A stretch of DNA of 64,000 nucleotides, taken from Rhabdophis nuchalis (lineage: Eukaryota; Chordata; Lepidosauria; Squamata; Natricidae). The notes under the pieces were generated by a model. It saw nothing but the letters and a program-made list of their open reading frames with translations. It had not been told where the DNA came from and made no database searches. This document shows positions 1-11,861 of the stretch, in pieces. The first letter of the stretch is position 1. Each line of letters opens with the position of its first letter. The DNA is taken from positions 62,529,850 through 62,593,849 of the forward strand of contig CM077645.1 of assembly GCA_039707465.1 (NCBI GenBank), written 5' to 3'. Position numbers and translations under genes: made by a program.

Positions 1-1377
1 AAATACTGTACTGTTAACATTCAATGCAAACAAGTAACACATTCTTAAACGCACAAAGAATACAGAATTAAAAAACTGAACATCCATAATCATAAAGACA
101 ATTCGTAACCTTAAGGATATATAAAATTTAATAACACAATTAATGCTAATAATCTGCATATACATGTCTGTCTTAATCATCTCACAAATCAGCATATGTG
201 CTAATGGGCTGTATATTAATAACTTTGTTATTAATACCCCCCCACTAAATATGGCAATGTTTAAAAAGAAAAATCTTATAATATTTGTACTCATGTCTGA
301 TTCAGCTAAGGCCAGATTCAATATTCTCTTATACCCTATTGATTTTCCTATTTCATTCCTCCATGAGTTGACCATAACTTGACAAATGGCTATCATGAGA
401 AAAATCCAAAACACTTCATCTAATGATTTGTAGGTAAATCATCCAAAATTGATTGTAAAGTCAATTAATGATTTGAGGTTATTGGTCATTAAAGGTCACA
501 TGGAGAGTTCTTGTCATGTTATGTTGAAAAAATTATTTTGACAACATAAAACCCTTATATGTAATTTGAAATCTGACAGACATGAGGAACGATATGCAAT
601 TGTTGCTGCTGTCTAACAAACTGCAGTAATTAGGAAAGTAACCTTGACTTATTTCAGGCAAGGCCTGAGTACCATAGTTTATTATATTTCAGACAGTATC
701 CATTAACAGAGATGTAAAGCCAAATTAACTCCAGTGTTGCAATTTTCATGAAACATTCCATAGTTAGAAATAATGAAAGAATTATACTCTTAAAATACAA
801 ATTTCAATTATGAGCTAGATGAAGCTTGGGGGAGGGGGGAGTGAATTACAGTTTCAGTAAGCAATAGAAGTTAACATTTACTTTGATACAGATTAGAATT
901 ACCAAAGATAAATTAAGGCAGCTCAAAAAGCAATGAGAAAATATTTACAATGGTGCCTTGTTGCTAGTAGTCAGTGATAGAATGGACCTTTAACCTTTCT
1001 GCACCAAATCAAGCAAACACCTTGAAACAAATTGTTCTCAGTTACTGCTGAGTGCTTATGGTAGCACTTTATAAGTTCTCCAAAGTCAGATAGGCCCCTA
1101 TTCTTCTGAAGCAGTTGAAATGCTGGTTCACATGCTCTTTTTTTTTTTTTTTACAATTTATGTTATATTACACATATAAAAAATTAATCAGTCTAAAAAC
1201 AAAATATCACACTATATTACAAGATTATGTGTGACTGCTGGCATAACTAAACAAAAATGTAAAATGGGATGTTTTGTGGAAGAGAAATGTCTGATTTCAT
1301 AATTCCATTACAAAAACATGTTGTGTGTGGTGTCTTTGTGAACTCAAGGAACAAACAAGCCTAATAAATCTATTTTC
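1..1377. other. AT-rich non-coding stretch
   Basis: No coding signal or recognisable family is visible. The only open frame of any length (143-382, +) has no recognisable motif and looks like chance. A run of about 15 T occurs at 1138-1152 and could be the poly-A tail of an old minus-strand retrocopy, but I cannot identify a body next to it. If the GCLC exon near 37200 belongs to the resident gene, this lies in its intron 1 (inference). Confidence 0.5.
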
Positions 1378-1505
1378 TATTTTCTCCACAACAACAGCCC
1401 TGGATATGGGTTGATCTGAGAGTGAGTTAGTGACTCACCACCCAGCCAGCATTCATGTCTAAAGGAGGCATAGAATTCTGTCTCTTGGTTTTCAGTTCAG
1501 CACTT
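1378..1505. repeat. MIR/CORE-like SINE fragment
   Basis: The segment resembles another at 11395-11560: both have a CCACAA... block followed by a GAGAGTGA motif and a CACCCAGCC- or GCCCAAAGTCAC-type core. That core is typical of old MIR-like SINEs and L2 tails of amniotes. The copy is diverged and is cut at its right end by the CR1 insertion that starts near 1513. Confidence 0.45.
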
Positions 1506-1512
1506 CAACAAC

Positions 1513-2921
1513 TACAAACAGACTGAAGATGGTTCCCATCTTCAAAAAAGGAAAAAAAACAGATCCAGGAAACTATAGACCCATCAGCCTGACCTCAATA
1601 CCAGGAAAGATTCTGGAAAAGATAATTAAACAACAAATAAGTGAACACCTAGAAGCAAACAAAGTAATAGCCAAAAGCCAACATGGGTTTGTCAAAAACA
1701 GATCATGCCAGACGAATCTAATTGCATTCCTTGACAAAGTAACAAAATCAGTGGACCAGAGGAATGCTGTTGATATAATTTACCTGGACTTCAGTAAGGC
1801 ATTTGATAAAGTAGACCATAACCTACTATTAGATAAAGTAGAAAATTGTGGGTTAGACAGCACCACCACCAAATGGATTCGTAACTGGCTGACCAACCGC
1901 ACTCAACGTGTAGTCCTCAATGGAACTGCATCTACATGGAAGGAAGTATGCAGTGGAGTCCCCCAAGGCTCTGTTTTAGGCCCAGTACTCTTTAACATCT
2001 TCATCAACGATTTGGATGAGGGGATAAATGGGGAACTCATCAAATTCGCAGACGACACCAAGCTGGCAGGAATAGCCAACACTCCAGAAGATAGGCTTAA
2101 GATACAGAAGGATCTAGACAAACTTGAACATTGGGCACTGTCTAATAAAATGAAATTCAATTGTGAAAAAAGTAAGGTCCTACATATAGGCAAGAAAAAC
2201 CAAATGCACAAGTACAGTATAGGTGGTACCTTGCTCAATAGTAGCAACTGTGAGAGGGATCTCGGAATCCTAGTGGACAACCATTTAAATATGAGCCAGC
2301 AGTGTGCAGCAGCTGCCAAAAAAGCCAACACAGTTCTAGGCTGCATCAACAGAGGGATAGAATCTAGATCGCGTGAAGTGTTAATGCCACTGTATAGTGC
2401 CTTGGTAAGGCCACACTTGGAATACTGCATACAGTTTTGGTCGCCACGATGTAGAAAAGACGCGGAGACTCTGGAAAGAGTGCAAAGAAGAGCAACCAAG
2501 ATGATTAGAGGACTGGAGACTAAGACATATGAAGAACGGCTGCAGGAACTGGGTATGTCTAGTTTGATGAAGAGAAGGACCAGGGGAGACATGATAGCAG
2601 TGTTCCGATATCTCAGAGGGTGCCACAAAGAAGAGGGAGTCAAACTTTTCTCCAAGACACCTGGGGGCAGGACAAGGAGCAATGGGTGGAAACTAACCAA
2701 GGAGAGAAGCAACTTAGAACTAAGGAGAAATTTCCTAACAGTAAGAACAATTAACCTCTGGAACAGCTTGCCTCCAGCAGTTGTGAATGCCCCAAACCTG
2801 GAAGTCTTTAAAAAGATGTTAGACAGCCATTTGTCTGAAATGGTATAAGATTCCTGCCCATGCAGGGGGTTGGACTAGAAGACCTACAAGGTCCCTTCCA
2901 ACTCTGCTATTGTATTGATAA
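1513..2921 (+). mobile_element. CR1 LINE, 5'-truncated
   Basis: A plus-strand CR1-clade non-LTR retrotransposon. It carries the reverse transcriptase and C-terminal region in one open frame (1529-2848), followed by a short 3' end with the CR1 hallmark GGTTGGACTAGAAGACCTAC and a TATTG-type terminal repeat. The 5' half (endonuclease and any ORF1) is missing, which is the usual outcome of 5' truncation. At least three further CR1 3' ends in the window (37826, 50023 and 63860) share this tail. Confidence 0.93.
1529..2848 (+). CDS. CR1 reverse transcriptase (partial ORF2)
   Basis: An uninterrupted 439-residue reading frame encoding the polymerase part of a CR1 ORF2 protein, which would make cDNA at the genomic target site. 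Visible in order are the RT entry motif NYRPISLTS (about residue 16), SQHGF (about 50), YLDFSKAFDKVDH with its first catalytic Asp (about 85), GVPQGSVLGPVLFNIFINDL (about 145), and FADDT, the YxDD-box equivalent with the catalytic Asp pair (about 173). The C-terminal part contains [12 protein letters not shown] and ends in NLWNSLPP...SHLSEMV. The first Met is simply the first after the truncation point, so there is no native start or promoter. The absence of stops or frameshifts over 1.3 kb suggests a young insertion. It is not expected to be autonomous because the endonuclease is absent. Confidence 0.9.
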   Translation: MVPIFKKGKKTDPGNYRPISLTSIPGKILEKIIKQQISEHLEANKVIAKSQHGFVKNRSCQTNLIAFLDKVTKSVDQRNAVDIIYLDFSKAFDKVDHNLLLDKVENCGLDSTTTKWIRNWLTNRTQRVVLNGTASTWKEVCSGVPQGSVLGPVLFNIFINDLDEGINGELIKFADDTKLAGIANTPEDRLKIQKDLDKLEHWALSNKMKFNCEKSKVLHIGKKNQMHKYSIGGTLLNSSNCERDLGILVDNHLNMSQQCAAAAKKANTVLGCINRGIESRSREVLMPLYSALVRPHLEYCIQFWSPRCRKDAETLERVQRRATKMIRGLETKTYEERLQELGMSSLMKRRTRGDMIAVFRYLRGCHKEEGVKLFSKTPGGRTRSNGWKLTKERSNLELRRNFLTVRTINLWNSLPPAVVNAPNLEVFKKMLDSHLSEMV

Positions 2922-3240
2922 TTAAGGAGAGTCCCTTAAGAAAACTTCTTTAGGCCTATGATTTAGAATTTTGATGTTGTCTTCCTTTAAAAAGAAAAAA
3001 GAAATGTTTGGATGTTATCGTCATTCTGCAGTTGATCACATGCATGCCAGAAATTGGAATTCAGAGCATCCAGATGTTGGTTGGAGTAGATGATTATAAC
3101 TAAGCTAAAGGGTCTGCTAAACCAACTTAGCAAGAAAAGATGTAAGTTGAAATCTGAAACATGCCTCAGGTTTAGCCAAAATTTTGTTCTCTAGATTTGC
3201 TGGCAAAGTTTGGTGAGATGTTTACTGATTCTTGTTCTAT
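2922..3240. other. non-coding spacer between LINEs
   Basis: About 320 bases between the CR1 3' end and the tail of the L2-like element. No family, RNA gene or coding pattern is recognised. Confidence 0.5.
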
Positions 3241-5746
3241 TGTTTGCCATATATCATTTGTTTTATTTATTTATTTTTATTTTATTAAATTTATACCCCG
3301 CCCTTCTCCAAAAGGACCCAGGGCGGCGCACAGGAATTTAAAAATACATACAAAACCAAGTAAAAAATTTAAAAAACTTATTTAATAACCATCCTGTGCT
3401 AAAACCAAATTAAAATCCCCAAAATTTAAAAACTGTCTAAAATAGTCATTATGGAGGTTACGCTAGGCCGGCTAGATGAAACAAATGTGTCTTTAGACAC
3501 TGGCGGAAGAGGCGGAGGTCAGAGATGGTGCAAAGTTCAGGGGGTAGGTCGTTCCAAAGGGCAGGGCCTGCCACAGAGAAGGCTCTTCCCCAGTCGGCAT
3601 TGTCCGGCCGACGGCACCCTGAGAAGGCCCTCTCTGTGGGAGCGTATCGGTCTACGGGATGTATGGGGCAGGAGACGGTCTCGCATGTAACTAGGTCCCG
3701 AGCCATGGAGCGCTTTAAAGATGGTCGTCAAAACCTTGAAGCGCACCCGAAAGACCACAGGAAGCCAGTGCAGCTCGCGCAGGATTGGTGTTATATGGGA
3801 GTGTCTAGGCGCTCCTGTAATCACCTGCGCGGCTGCGTTCTGGACTAACTGTAGCTTTCGAGTGCACCTCAAGGGAAGCCCTATGTAGAGAGCATTCCAG
3901 TAGTCGAGTCGGGATGTCACGAGTGCTTGAGTGACCGTGCGCAGGGCAGCCCGGTCCAGTAAGGGGCGCAATTGGTGCATCAGGCGTACCTGATGAAATG
4001 CCCTCCTGGCCACGGACGCCACATGGTCCTCCATGGACAGCCGGGAATCCAGGAGGACACCCAAATTGTGCGCCCTCCCCATGGGGGCCGGTGTTTCAAA
4101 TTCAAATTCAAAAATTCAAAATTCAAATTTAATTTGTAGAACCGCACCCTCTCCCCATGGGGACTCGGGGCGGTGCACAGGGAAAGTAAAAACAATAAAT
4201 ATACAAATATAAATACATAATATAAAAACAGATTAAATCTATTCCTGTGCTAAAACCCGTTAAACTAAAATACCCAGCAGCTATGAATAAGTTTAAAACC
4301 CCATAGAAAGAGAGACTAGCCTAGGCCGGCCAAGCGGAAAAAGTGTGTTTTTAATTTCAGACGGAAGGAGCGGAGGTCCGTAGTCGTTCTAATATCGGGG
4401 GGAAGGTCGTTCCAGAGGGCTGGGCCCGCCACAGAGAGAGCCCTTCCCCTGGGCGTCGCCCGCTGACACAGTCTAGTGGACGGCACCCGGAGAAGTCCCT
4501 CTCTGTGGGAGCGAATCGGCCGTGAGAATGTATGAAGCAGGATCCGATCCCGCAGGTAGCTAGGTCCCGAGCCATGGAGCGCTTTAAAGATGATAATTAA
4601 CACCTTGAAGCGCACCCGGAAGACGACAGGCAGCCAGTGCAGCTCGCGCAAGAGCGGTGTTACATGGGTAAACCTGGTGGTTCCCATAATTGCTCGCGCG
4701 ACTGCGTTCTGGACTAGCTGAAGTCTCCGGGTGCACCTCAAGGGGAGCCCCATGTAGAGAGAATTACAATAGTCCAGTCGGGATGTCACGAGCGCATGAG
4801 TGACTGTGCGAAGGGCGTCCCGATTCAATAGGGGGCGCAATTGGCGAACCTGGTAAAACGCCCTCCTGGCCACGGCTGTCACTTGATCTTCCATGGACAG
4901 CCGGGCATCCAGGAGGACACCCAGATTGCACGCCCCATCCACAGGGGCAAGATGTTCGCCCCCTATGGCCAGCGATGGAGTGAGCTGGTTGAATCGGGCA
5001 CCCGGAAACCACAGCCACTCAGTCTTGGTCGGGTTGAGCCTGAGTCCGTTACGCCCCCAATGCCAGAGTTGGAGTAATCTGGCTGAACCGGGGTGCCGGA
5101 AGTCACAGCCACTCAGTCTTTGACGGGTTGAGCTTGAGTTTGTTGCTACCCATCCAGATCCGTACGGCCTCCAAACACCGGGACATCACCTCGGCGGCAT
5201 CGTTGGGGTGGTCTGGGGTGGATATGTACAGCTGGGTATTATCAGTGTACAGATGATATCCCACCCCAAAACCACAGATGATCTTGCCCAGCCAGTGTTG
5301 AATAGGAGGAGCGAGAGGACCGACCCCTGAGGAACCCCACATAGGAGGGGTCTCGAGGCCGACCTTTGCCCCCCTGTCAACACATATTGCGACCGACCAG
5401 AGAGGTAGGACGAGAACCACCGTAAAACAGTGCCTCCCAGCCCCAACCCCCCAATCGGTGCAATAGGATACCATGGTCGATGGTATCAAAAGCCGCTGAG
5501 AGGTCTAACAGGACTAGGATAGAGGAATATCCTCTATCCCGCGCTCTCCAGAAATCATCAACCAATGCCGTCTCGGTGCTGTGACCGGGTCGGAAGCCAG
5601 ACTGGCGTGGGTCTAGATAATCAATTTCCTCCAGGTGTCGTGGAAACTGTTGGGCCACCACACTCTCTACAACCTTCACTAAAAAGTGAAGGTTCGGAGA
5701 CCGGACGATAGTTCTCTAATAATGCTGGATCCAGGGACGGCTTCTT
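3241..5746 (-). mobile_element. L2-like LINE (outer copy), split by a nested copy
   Basis: A minus-strand LINE of the CR1/L2/Rex1 group, closest by eye to L2. Its 3' end is at the low coordinate, with a TTTA-rich tail and a GGGCGG...TATAAATTTAATAAA-type end. The reverse-strand translation gives [13 protein letters not shown] (5740), [29 protein letters not shown] (first catalytic Asp) and CGVPQGSVLS, then after the interruption NLGVLLDSRLSMEDHV, LRELHWLPVVFRVRFKVL and ALWNDLPPEL. The copy is 5'-truncated in the RT domain and has several frameshifts. It is interrupted by a second L2-like insertion (about 4096-5052) inside the sequence for the segment just before NLGVLLDSRL. Confidence 0.85.
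4096..5052 (-). mobile_element. L2-like LINE (nested copy)
   Basis: A second minus-strand copy of the same family, inserted into the copy spanning 3241-5746. Its AATTC-repeat 3' tail starts at about 4098 and is followed by the family 3' end. It carries only the C-terminal part of ORF2 (minus strand 4942-4316: NLGVLLDARLSMEDQV... RELHWLPVVFRVRFKVL... ALWNDLPPDIRT). It is truncated at the segment LNP-KTEWLWF. The outer element resumes immediately after it, so this insertion is the younger of the two. Confidence 0.85.
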
Positions 5747-5748
5747 AG

Positions 5749-6440
5749 GTATATCAGTTGGTATTCTATTAGTTCTTGTAGCCTTCTGACCTGGTAATGA
5801 TTGGAGTCTGAACTCATAGAAGTTTCTTCTATGTAAGGAATCTCTTCAAAGATATCTTGGATGTGGACATCTCTATTGTTAAATTTTAGTATACTCCTTC
5901 CATCTTCTTTCAATCAGTTACTATTCATTGGTTTCCTTTAGCATTGGATTTCTTTAGCATTGGATTCCGAATCTCCTAAATTCAGAGGTATTTTGAAGGA
6001 TTTCTTCCCAAAAATCATAATGTTTTCAGTGTTTACAAATATTGTAGACATTTGTGCACAACATTTGTAGACATTGCTTCTTATAATGTCTAACACCTCT
6101 ATGATTTTTTTTTAAAAAGGTCCTTTCTGAATTTTTTTTACTTTCTAGGGTTCTCTCATGTTTATTCTGGCACTCAGATTGCTTCTGCTTCTTCATTTTT
6201 GGTATCCTTAATGAGTTTTTAAAATTCATTCAATAATTACTCTGGCTCCAACAATGATGTTAAGGACTTCAAAGCAATTCCTGATGTTCTCCTTGAAAAT
6301 GGTGTTATGGTGTAGTTTCAAGATCATATTGGGGAAACAGACTGGCTTTGTCCTCCTTTAGCCTAACTTGTATATGATCATTTCATGATTTGACCCACAG
6401 TCAACACCTGGCCATGGGCTTGATGCTATGGCAGAGCTGC
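5749..6440 (-). mobile_element. BovB (RTE clade) LINE relic
   Basis: A degraded minus-strand relic. Reading down from about 6430, one frame gives PGVDCGSNHEMII followed by a KLG-RR segment. This resembles the endonuclease SDH region of BovB ORF2 (DCGSDHELLIAKFRLKLK in the family, from memory). Weak lysine-rich open frames continue to about 5716. BovB is abundant in squamates. The copy is broken by many stops and its ends are not resolved. Confidence 0.5.
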
Positions 6441-6743
6441 TCCACTTTTAGAAAAATATAGACAATTTGATTTCTACATGGGAAAAGGAAAGGAATAAAA
6501 ACAGCAACAACAAACAGCTGTGTTGCAGGCATTTCAAGAGTACCAGAGATGCAAATATTGACTGCATATGCACTTAAATTTAGGGTTTTTGAAGGAAAGA
6601 CAGAATTTTCCACATTTCTACTATTTTTAAGCTGTTTTCAGATAAACCTGTATTTTCCTTATCTTTGAATTATATTTTTGACAATTATATCTTCTGCCAC
6701 CTTTGTACTGTTTACTTGTTTTCAGTATCTGCAAATATAATAG
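6441..6743. other. non-coding spacer
   Basis: AT-rich DNA with no recognised feature between the BovB relic and the hAT element. Confidence 0.4.
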
Positions 6744-6751
6744 AAATATGG

Positions 6752-7036
6752 CAGTGATGGCTAACCTTTTTTGGCTCGCGTGCCAAAAGCAGGGGGAGCG
6801 CAGGGGGGTCGTTCATGAGTGTGCCACACCCATAATGCTATGTGTGCGACCCCCTGCTTTTGGTGCACTTTTTTCACCCTCCCCAGGCTCCAGAGGCTTT
6901 CTAGGAGCCTGGGGAGGGTGAAAAACAGCCTCATAAGGAGGCCTAAATCAACTGGCCAACACACACACTTCGCGTGCCCTAAGAGATGGTTCCGCGTGCC
7001 ACTTGTGGTACCCGTGCCATAGGTTCGCCATCACGG
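6752..7036. mobile_element. non-autonomous hAT-type element, 285 bp
   Basis: The left end CAGTGATGGCTAACC and the right end GGTTCGCCATCAC form imperfect terminal inverted repeats. The element is flanked by a perfect 8-bp target duplication AAATATGG (6744-6751 and 7037-7044). An internal hairpin (6871-6891 pairing with 6904-6924) has 21-bp arms. It is too short to code for a transposase. Relatives lie at 8198-8507, 43596-43956 and probably 18840-18928. Confidence 0.88.
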
Positions 7037-7044
7037 AAATATGG

Positions 7045-8189
7045 GATATAAGAGCCATTTGGTGGATTAAAAATTATTCCTGAATAAAGGGTTATAATAG
7101 GTTTGGGAGGTTCATTCAGTTGGATTCTGGTTGAGGGGAAGGGAATGAAATAATATATTGAAGCAGCTAAAATGATTTGGGGAGTGAAAATATTGCATTT
7201 ATCCCATTAAAACATTATACTGTATTTAATGGAAGATTAGAATAGGAAAATATTGTGAAATGTGAGCTATTTTTGTGATGCATTAAATGTTATTTTGACA
7301 TCATTATGGCTTATTATACCAGTTCAAATATTAATATATGTTCCTCGTATTTAAATCTTTGTTATAAAATCAGAAAAAGAGAGAAAAACAAACCCTGATG
7401 TTTTCTAGTATCTTTGTCTGTATTAACTAAATTGCAATATATTAATTACATATATTATATTGATTATTCCCTATGTTGGTATTATGCATGTGACTGATGA
7501 ATTTGCCCATGGTCTTATTTATATTTAACTTTTAATGTTTATTTAATAATTGTACTAATTGTTTTGCTTTATTAAAAGTCACATTTTGTGAGTGAGTATA
7601 TAAATTTGAGATGAGTATATAAATTTGATAAATAAATGAAATATAGAGCAAATCTGTAGCAGTGTTATCTTAACTGGAAAGGTCTAGCTGCACTTAATGG
7701 CAAAGGAAAGCACAGCTGTTGTCTATTTAAAATAAAATAAATTGCTTCTTTAAAGTGTCTAAGAGCTGTAAATTATGTAACCGATAATTAAAGGAAACAG
7801 AGTTTTTCTACTTGGAAGGATAACAGCTATTATAGCAAATATAATTAGAAAAAAGGGAGTTGATAATGTTGTGATGATGATGGTGGTGATGATTGTCAAT
7901 CTTGCTTCAAGGAAAGTATAATTCGGGAGCAGAAAAAAAAGCATAAAGCAAATTTCCCATCTTGAATTTTGTTTGCTTTCTTGGCTCTAGATTCACTTTA
8001 GCTTTTTCATGTGAGGAAGCTGGTATTTAGCTCAAACTGAATTACCCATTGTAGAGAGCCACAGAAATGACTCAGAGGAAGTAAACAAAACAGTTATAAA
8101 AACAAAAGCATGCTTTATGCCATGGAAAGAATGAAAGCATTAAAAAGTAGCTCAGACTGGCTGAGTGTAGATATAGCTTCTCTACTATG
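7045..8189. other. AT-rich non-coding stretch
   Basis: No coding or RNA signal seen. It contains a 16-bp direct repeat GAGTATATAAATTTGA at about 7596 and 7614, and a short GATGATGGTGG-type simple repeat near 7873. Confidence 0.5.
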
Positions 8190-8197
8190 GTATATAT

Positions 8198-8507
8198 CCG
8201 TGATAGCGAACCTATGGCGTGCATGCTGAAAGTGACATGCAGAGCCATCTCTCCAGGCATGTGTTATCACCCATTGCTCTTCTGGGTTCTGGGGCACCGG
8301 CCAGCTGGTGTTCACATGCATGGGAGTGTTGGAAACCAGAAAAGTAGCCGCCCAGTGCGCATGCACGTGCAGGAAAGCTAATCTTCTGGTTTCTGGCACA
8401 TGCATGCACACCGGTCATCTGTGACCAAGCAGGCCACCCCTGGGCCACTCTGCAAAGGGAAAAAACATAGTGAAATGCCGTGTGATGGCGCGTGTTTGAC
8501 ACCCATG
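8198..8507. mobile_element. degraded hAT-type element
   Basis: The left end resembles that of the element at 6752 (GTGATAGCGAACCTATGGC), and the right end TTTGACACCCATG resembles the TTTGATACCCCTG ends at 23945 and 53834. The flanking octamers GTATATAT and CTCTATGT agree at only five positions, so the boundaries are approximate. No transposase is present. Confidence 0.6.
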
Positions 8508-8515
8508 CTCTATGT

Positions 8516-9555
8516 CATAGTTTCTATTTCTTGGGTGAACGTGTTCTTTCACTTTCGTAATTTCTGCAAATTTCCTTCAAGATCATCTCTGTGATTTTCT
8601 GTACCCAACTTATGATGAATAATGTCCAAGCTGATCTTAAGAAACAAATGCATTTTTATGCCGTTGCTTTAACAACAATACACTGTGCAATAGAGAAAAT
8701 AATTTGACTCCAGTAATCTTGTATTTTTATTTGTCTACATGAGAATCTGTATGTCAAGTGGACAAATTTCATTTTCTTCTATGTGGCAAATTTTTTAAAT
8801 AGCCCATTTTGAACAGTCTTCCTTTGGGGGATGACTGGGATAAAAGTAATGAAAATGTTTTATTATGATGATTATCATTGCTATTATTAATACTTTGGGA
8901 ATAATTAAGAGAAATTGAAATTTATAAAACTTCCATATTCATATATTCTGCTTAGAATAATTTACAATTTTTTCCATTTTATCTTTCTCCCATTATGCAC
9001 TTTTTAAGAAGTTGATTACGTAATGTGATACAAATTAAAAGTCAGAGAAAAAATATATGAAAGTATATATGCCCAGTGACTGAAGTCTAAATGATCCTGA
9101 ACTTGTGAACATTTCAAAATGTAATCATTAGGCAGGTGTTCTATAAAATTCACGCTACCATTCAGAAGGCAAATCCCTAGGATTCCACTTTTTTCATCTC
9201 ACATGGGGGGAACCTCAGCCATCCCTTTAGGGCAGATGAAATGTGAAAGACCGTATGATATGCATAGCTGTATTTTCCAAGCATTTAGCTATTTTGTCTT
9301 GCTTCCTATTAGTTTATTTGAATATTAACAATATGATTTCAGTTTACTGTGATTATGTAATGTGGGTATAACAATAAGATATTGAGTGGTTATAATATTG
9401 AAATTACAGTTCTTTTTTAGTACATATATTGTATCAGGCAAGGTGGTTTAAATCTTAGGGAAGAAAAACTAAAACTACTACAGCCTAAAAAGTACTAATC
9501 TTTCAGGTAAAGAGATTGCAGTCTCATACTCAATTACTTGTGATTAATAAATGCC
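8516..9555. other. AT-rich non-coding stretch
   Basis: No gene, RNA or recognisable repeat identified. Confidence 0.45.
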
Positions 9556-9563
9556 CTCTAAAC

Positions 9564-9749
9564 CAGTGTCCCCCAACCTTTTGGGCATCAGGGACCAGTT
9601 CCATGGAGAGAAGTTTTTCTGTGGACTGGAGGGACCATGGCTTCACATGCTGCCTGCATCCCATAGATGGGGCTTCACTTGTTTGCCTAGCCTGGTTTCG
9701 GCAATGCTGCAGACGGTGCTGTCTATGGACCAGGGGTTTGGGACCCCTG
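9564..9749. mobile_element. non-autonomous hAT (Charlie-type) element, 186 bp
   Basis: Begins CAGTGTCCCCCAACCTTTTG and ends GGGTTTGGGACCCCTG. The flanking octamers CTCTAAAC (9556-9563) and CTGTAAAC (9750-9757) match at 7 of 8 positions. The internal block GGGACCAGTTCCATGGAGAG is familiar from Charlie-type non-autonomous elements of amniotes (from memory, family name not certain). It is not coding. Confidence 0.85.
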
Positions 9750-9757
9750 CTGTAAAC

Positions 9758-11394
9758 TGTATGTTCTGAGTAGACTAGATGTGTATAGGGCTATGTTGTG
9801 AGTGAGTTTTTCATGAAAAAAGGGGGGGGGGAAGAAATAGGTATGTCTTTATATTGTAGCACAGTTGCTCAGAATCTAAACTTTGCTAATGTTTCCCCGT
9901 GGACAGCTCAAGTTTGTTTTATGAGAGTCTCAGTCAATGGATTTTTTTTTCCTCATTCTCTTTCTTTTCTATTTTTTTCAAAGAGTAATGATCCATGAGA
10001 GCTCCCAGAAGAAGAGCGGGCATGAGAAAACACATCCAGACTTTCATACTCAGTAGGCAGTTAGAGTCTGACCTATTTTGAAATAGTGTTTCAAAGACAT
10101 GCTGCTCAAGCTTTTTCTTATTAAAAAAATCAATCTATTTCAATTCTTGCAAAGCTTCTACTTAGACAACAATGCCAGCAGATGCAATGGCTCCATAAAG
10201 GATCTGCTGTGAATCACTAATAAGCTGATGTAGGTTTTGCATGTTATATATGTCCAGTTTTCAAATTAAAGAATATGAAAAGTTTTAATAAATAAATTTC
10301 TGTACAGAATGACATAGGATGAAATAGTTTTTTTAAAGAACAGAGTTACACCTGTATCAAGGCATAAACTATGCCAGAAATTAAATGAAAAGTGTAATGA
10401 ATATTGTTAATAGATTAGAACAATTAGGGATGATGAAGTACTTTCCACATTTATTAGGAATGCACTCCAATATTTATCCCCATCCCCACTTCTGATGAAA
10501 AAAGCAGTGGAGCTAGGATGATGCAAAATAGAAAGAGATGTCTAGAATCCCAGTAAAATGAAAGAAATTAGGAGCCGTTCAAGGCAAGGCAAAACGGAGT
10601 AGTATGCATCAAATATAACAGATACTGTGTAAGTAAAGTCCTGCCTTAAATCTATTTGCTTTGTGAATGGATGGCTGCATTATTATAGAAAGAAGAAAGG
10701 AAATGGAATGATCAAATTAATTGTTAGAGGGGTTATTTACAGTATTTGTTTACTTATTTAACTGCCAACACTTCTGTGGTATTCCATGAATTGAAAATAA
10801 GCTTTTTCTACAGATTTTAACAATAAGTCCAGTAATATCTTACAGTCACAGCAATGTCATAAAATGATAAATGCATCCAAAATAAACCTATATAGAACGA
10901 AGAAAATTCTTCCTGGAAAATAGATAATGGACATTTACAACATAATGCATATCTATCCAACTAAAAAAGTCTAAAATGGACAGATGTCCTAAAATGTTTA
11001 TATTTGGGGAAGACGTTATTACCATATTAGTTTTAATTTGATAAGGGTTTAATATTTTCAGATATCCACATTCTTTTGATATATATACTTATTATATAGC
11101 AATTGACAGTTATATATAACTTTATTATTATTTTTAACATGTCCTTTGACATGGGAAATGTAGATTTATAGCCATAATTATATAATGGATTGAAAGCTTG
11201 ATGCTATTTGAAACTTATGAATAAGTTGCTTATTCGTATTAAGTGCAGAATATGTATGGACAAAATAAATTAGAACAATTATATTAGAAAAAGTATAGAT
11301 TACGTATGGGTAGTTACAATGAAATACAATACTATTTATTGAGACTGTTGTATACAAATTTTACATATATGGATGTAATACATATTATGTATTT
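9758..11394. other. AT-rich non-coding stretch
   Basis: No gene or RNA recognised. There is a G-run near 9822-9832. A short open frame at 9798-9998 shows no known motif. Confidence 0.45.
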
Positions 11395-11562
11395 TATTTA
11401 TATCCCAGCTTTATTATTTTTATAATAATACTATTTTCATAACTAACTCAAGTTGGCAAACATATCCAACACATCTGTTTTCCCACAATATCCTTTTGAG
11501 GTGGATTGGGTTTAGAGAGAGTGACTGGCCCAAAGTCACTCCTGGTACTTTTTCAGTTGAGT
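11395..11562. repeat. MIR/CORE-like SINE fragment
   Basis: Shares with 1378-1505 a CCCACAA... block, then GAGGTGGATTGGG, GAGAGAGTGACTGGCCC and AAAGTCAC. That succession is typical of old MIR/CORE-SINE or L2-tail repeats. No target duplication is visible. Confidence 0.45.
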
Positions 11563-11861
11563 AACATTTTATTCCTCATGTGAGAACTATTATTTTAAGA
11601 GCCATTGTAGTTTTTGAAAATCCTCTCTCTCTTTCACCTGCTTTGAGTAGGTCTCATGTAATAGATTTTAATGAATATGTATTCATACTTAAAAACGTGG
11701 TACAGAAATTGTGTGCCTGAACCAAAAGGCTACAGTGTAGAAACAACTACATGCAGTATTAATAGTAACAGCAAACTAATACAGGGTCACTGCTAAGAAT
11801 ATTCTCTTTCCATTTTTTTAAAGCAGGAATTGGAATTTTCTGAGTAACAAACCCTTCATGT

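Noticed and set aside
1903..2712. 269-codon minus-strand open frame
   Set aside because: It lies antisense to the CR1 reverse transcriptase frame, which has all the RT motifs. The antisense frame has none.
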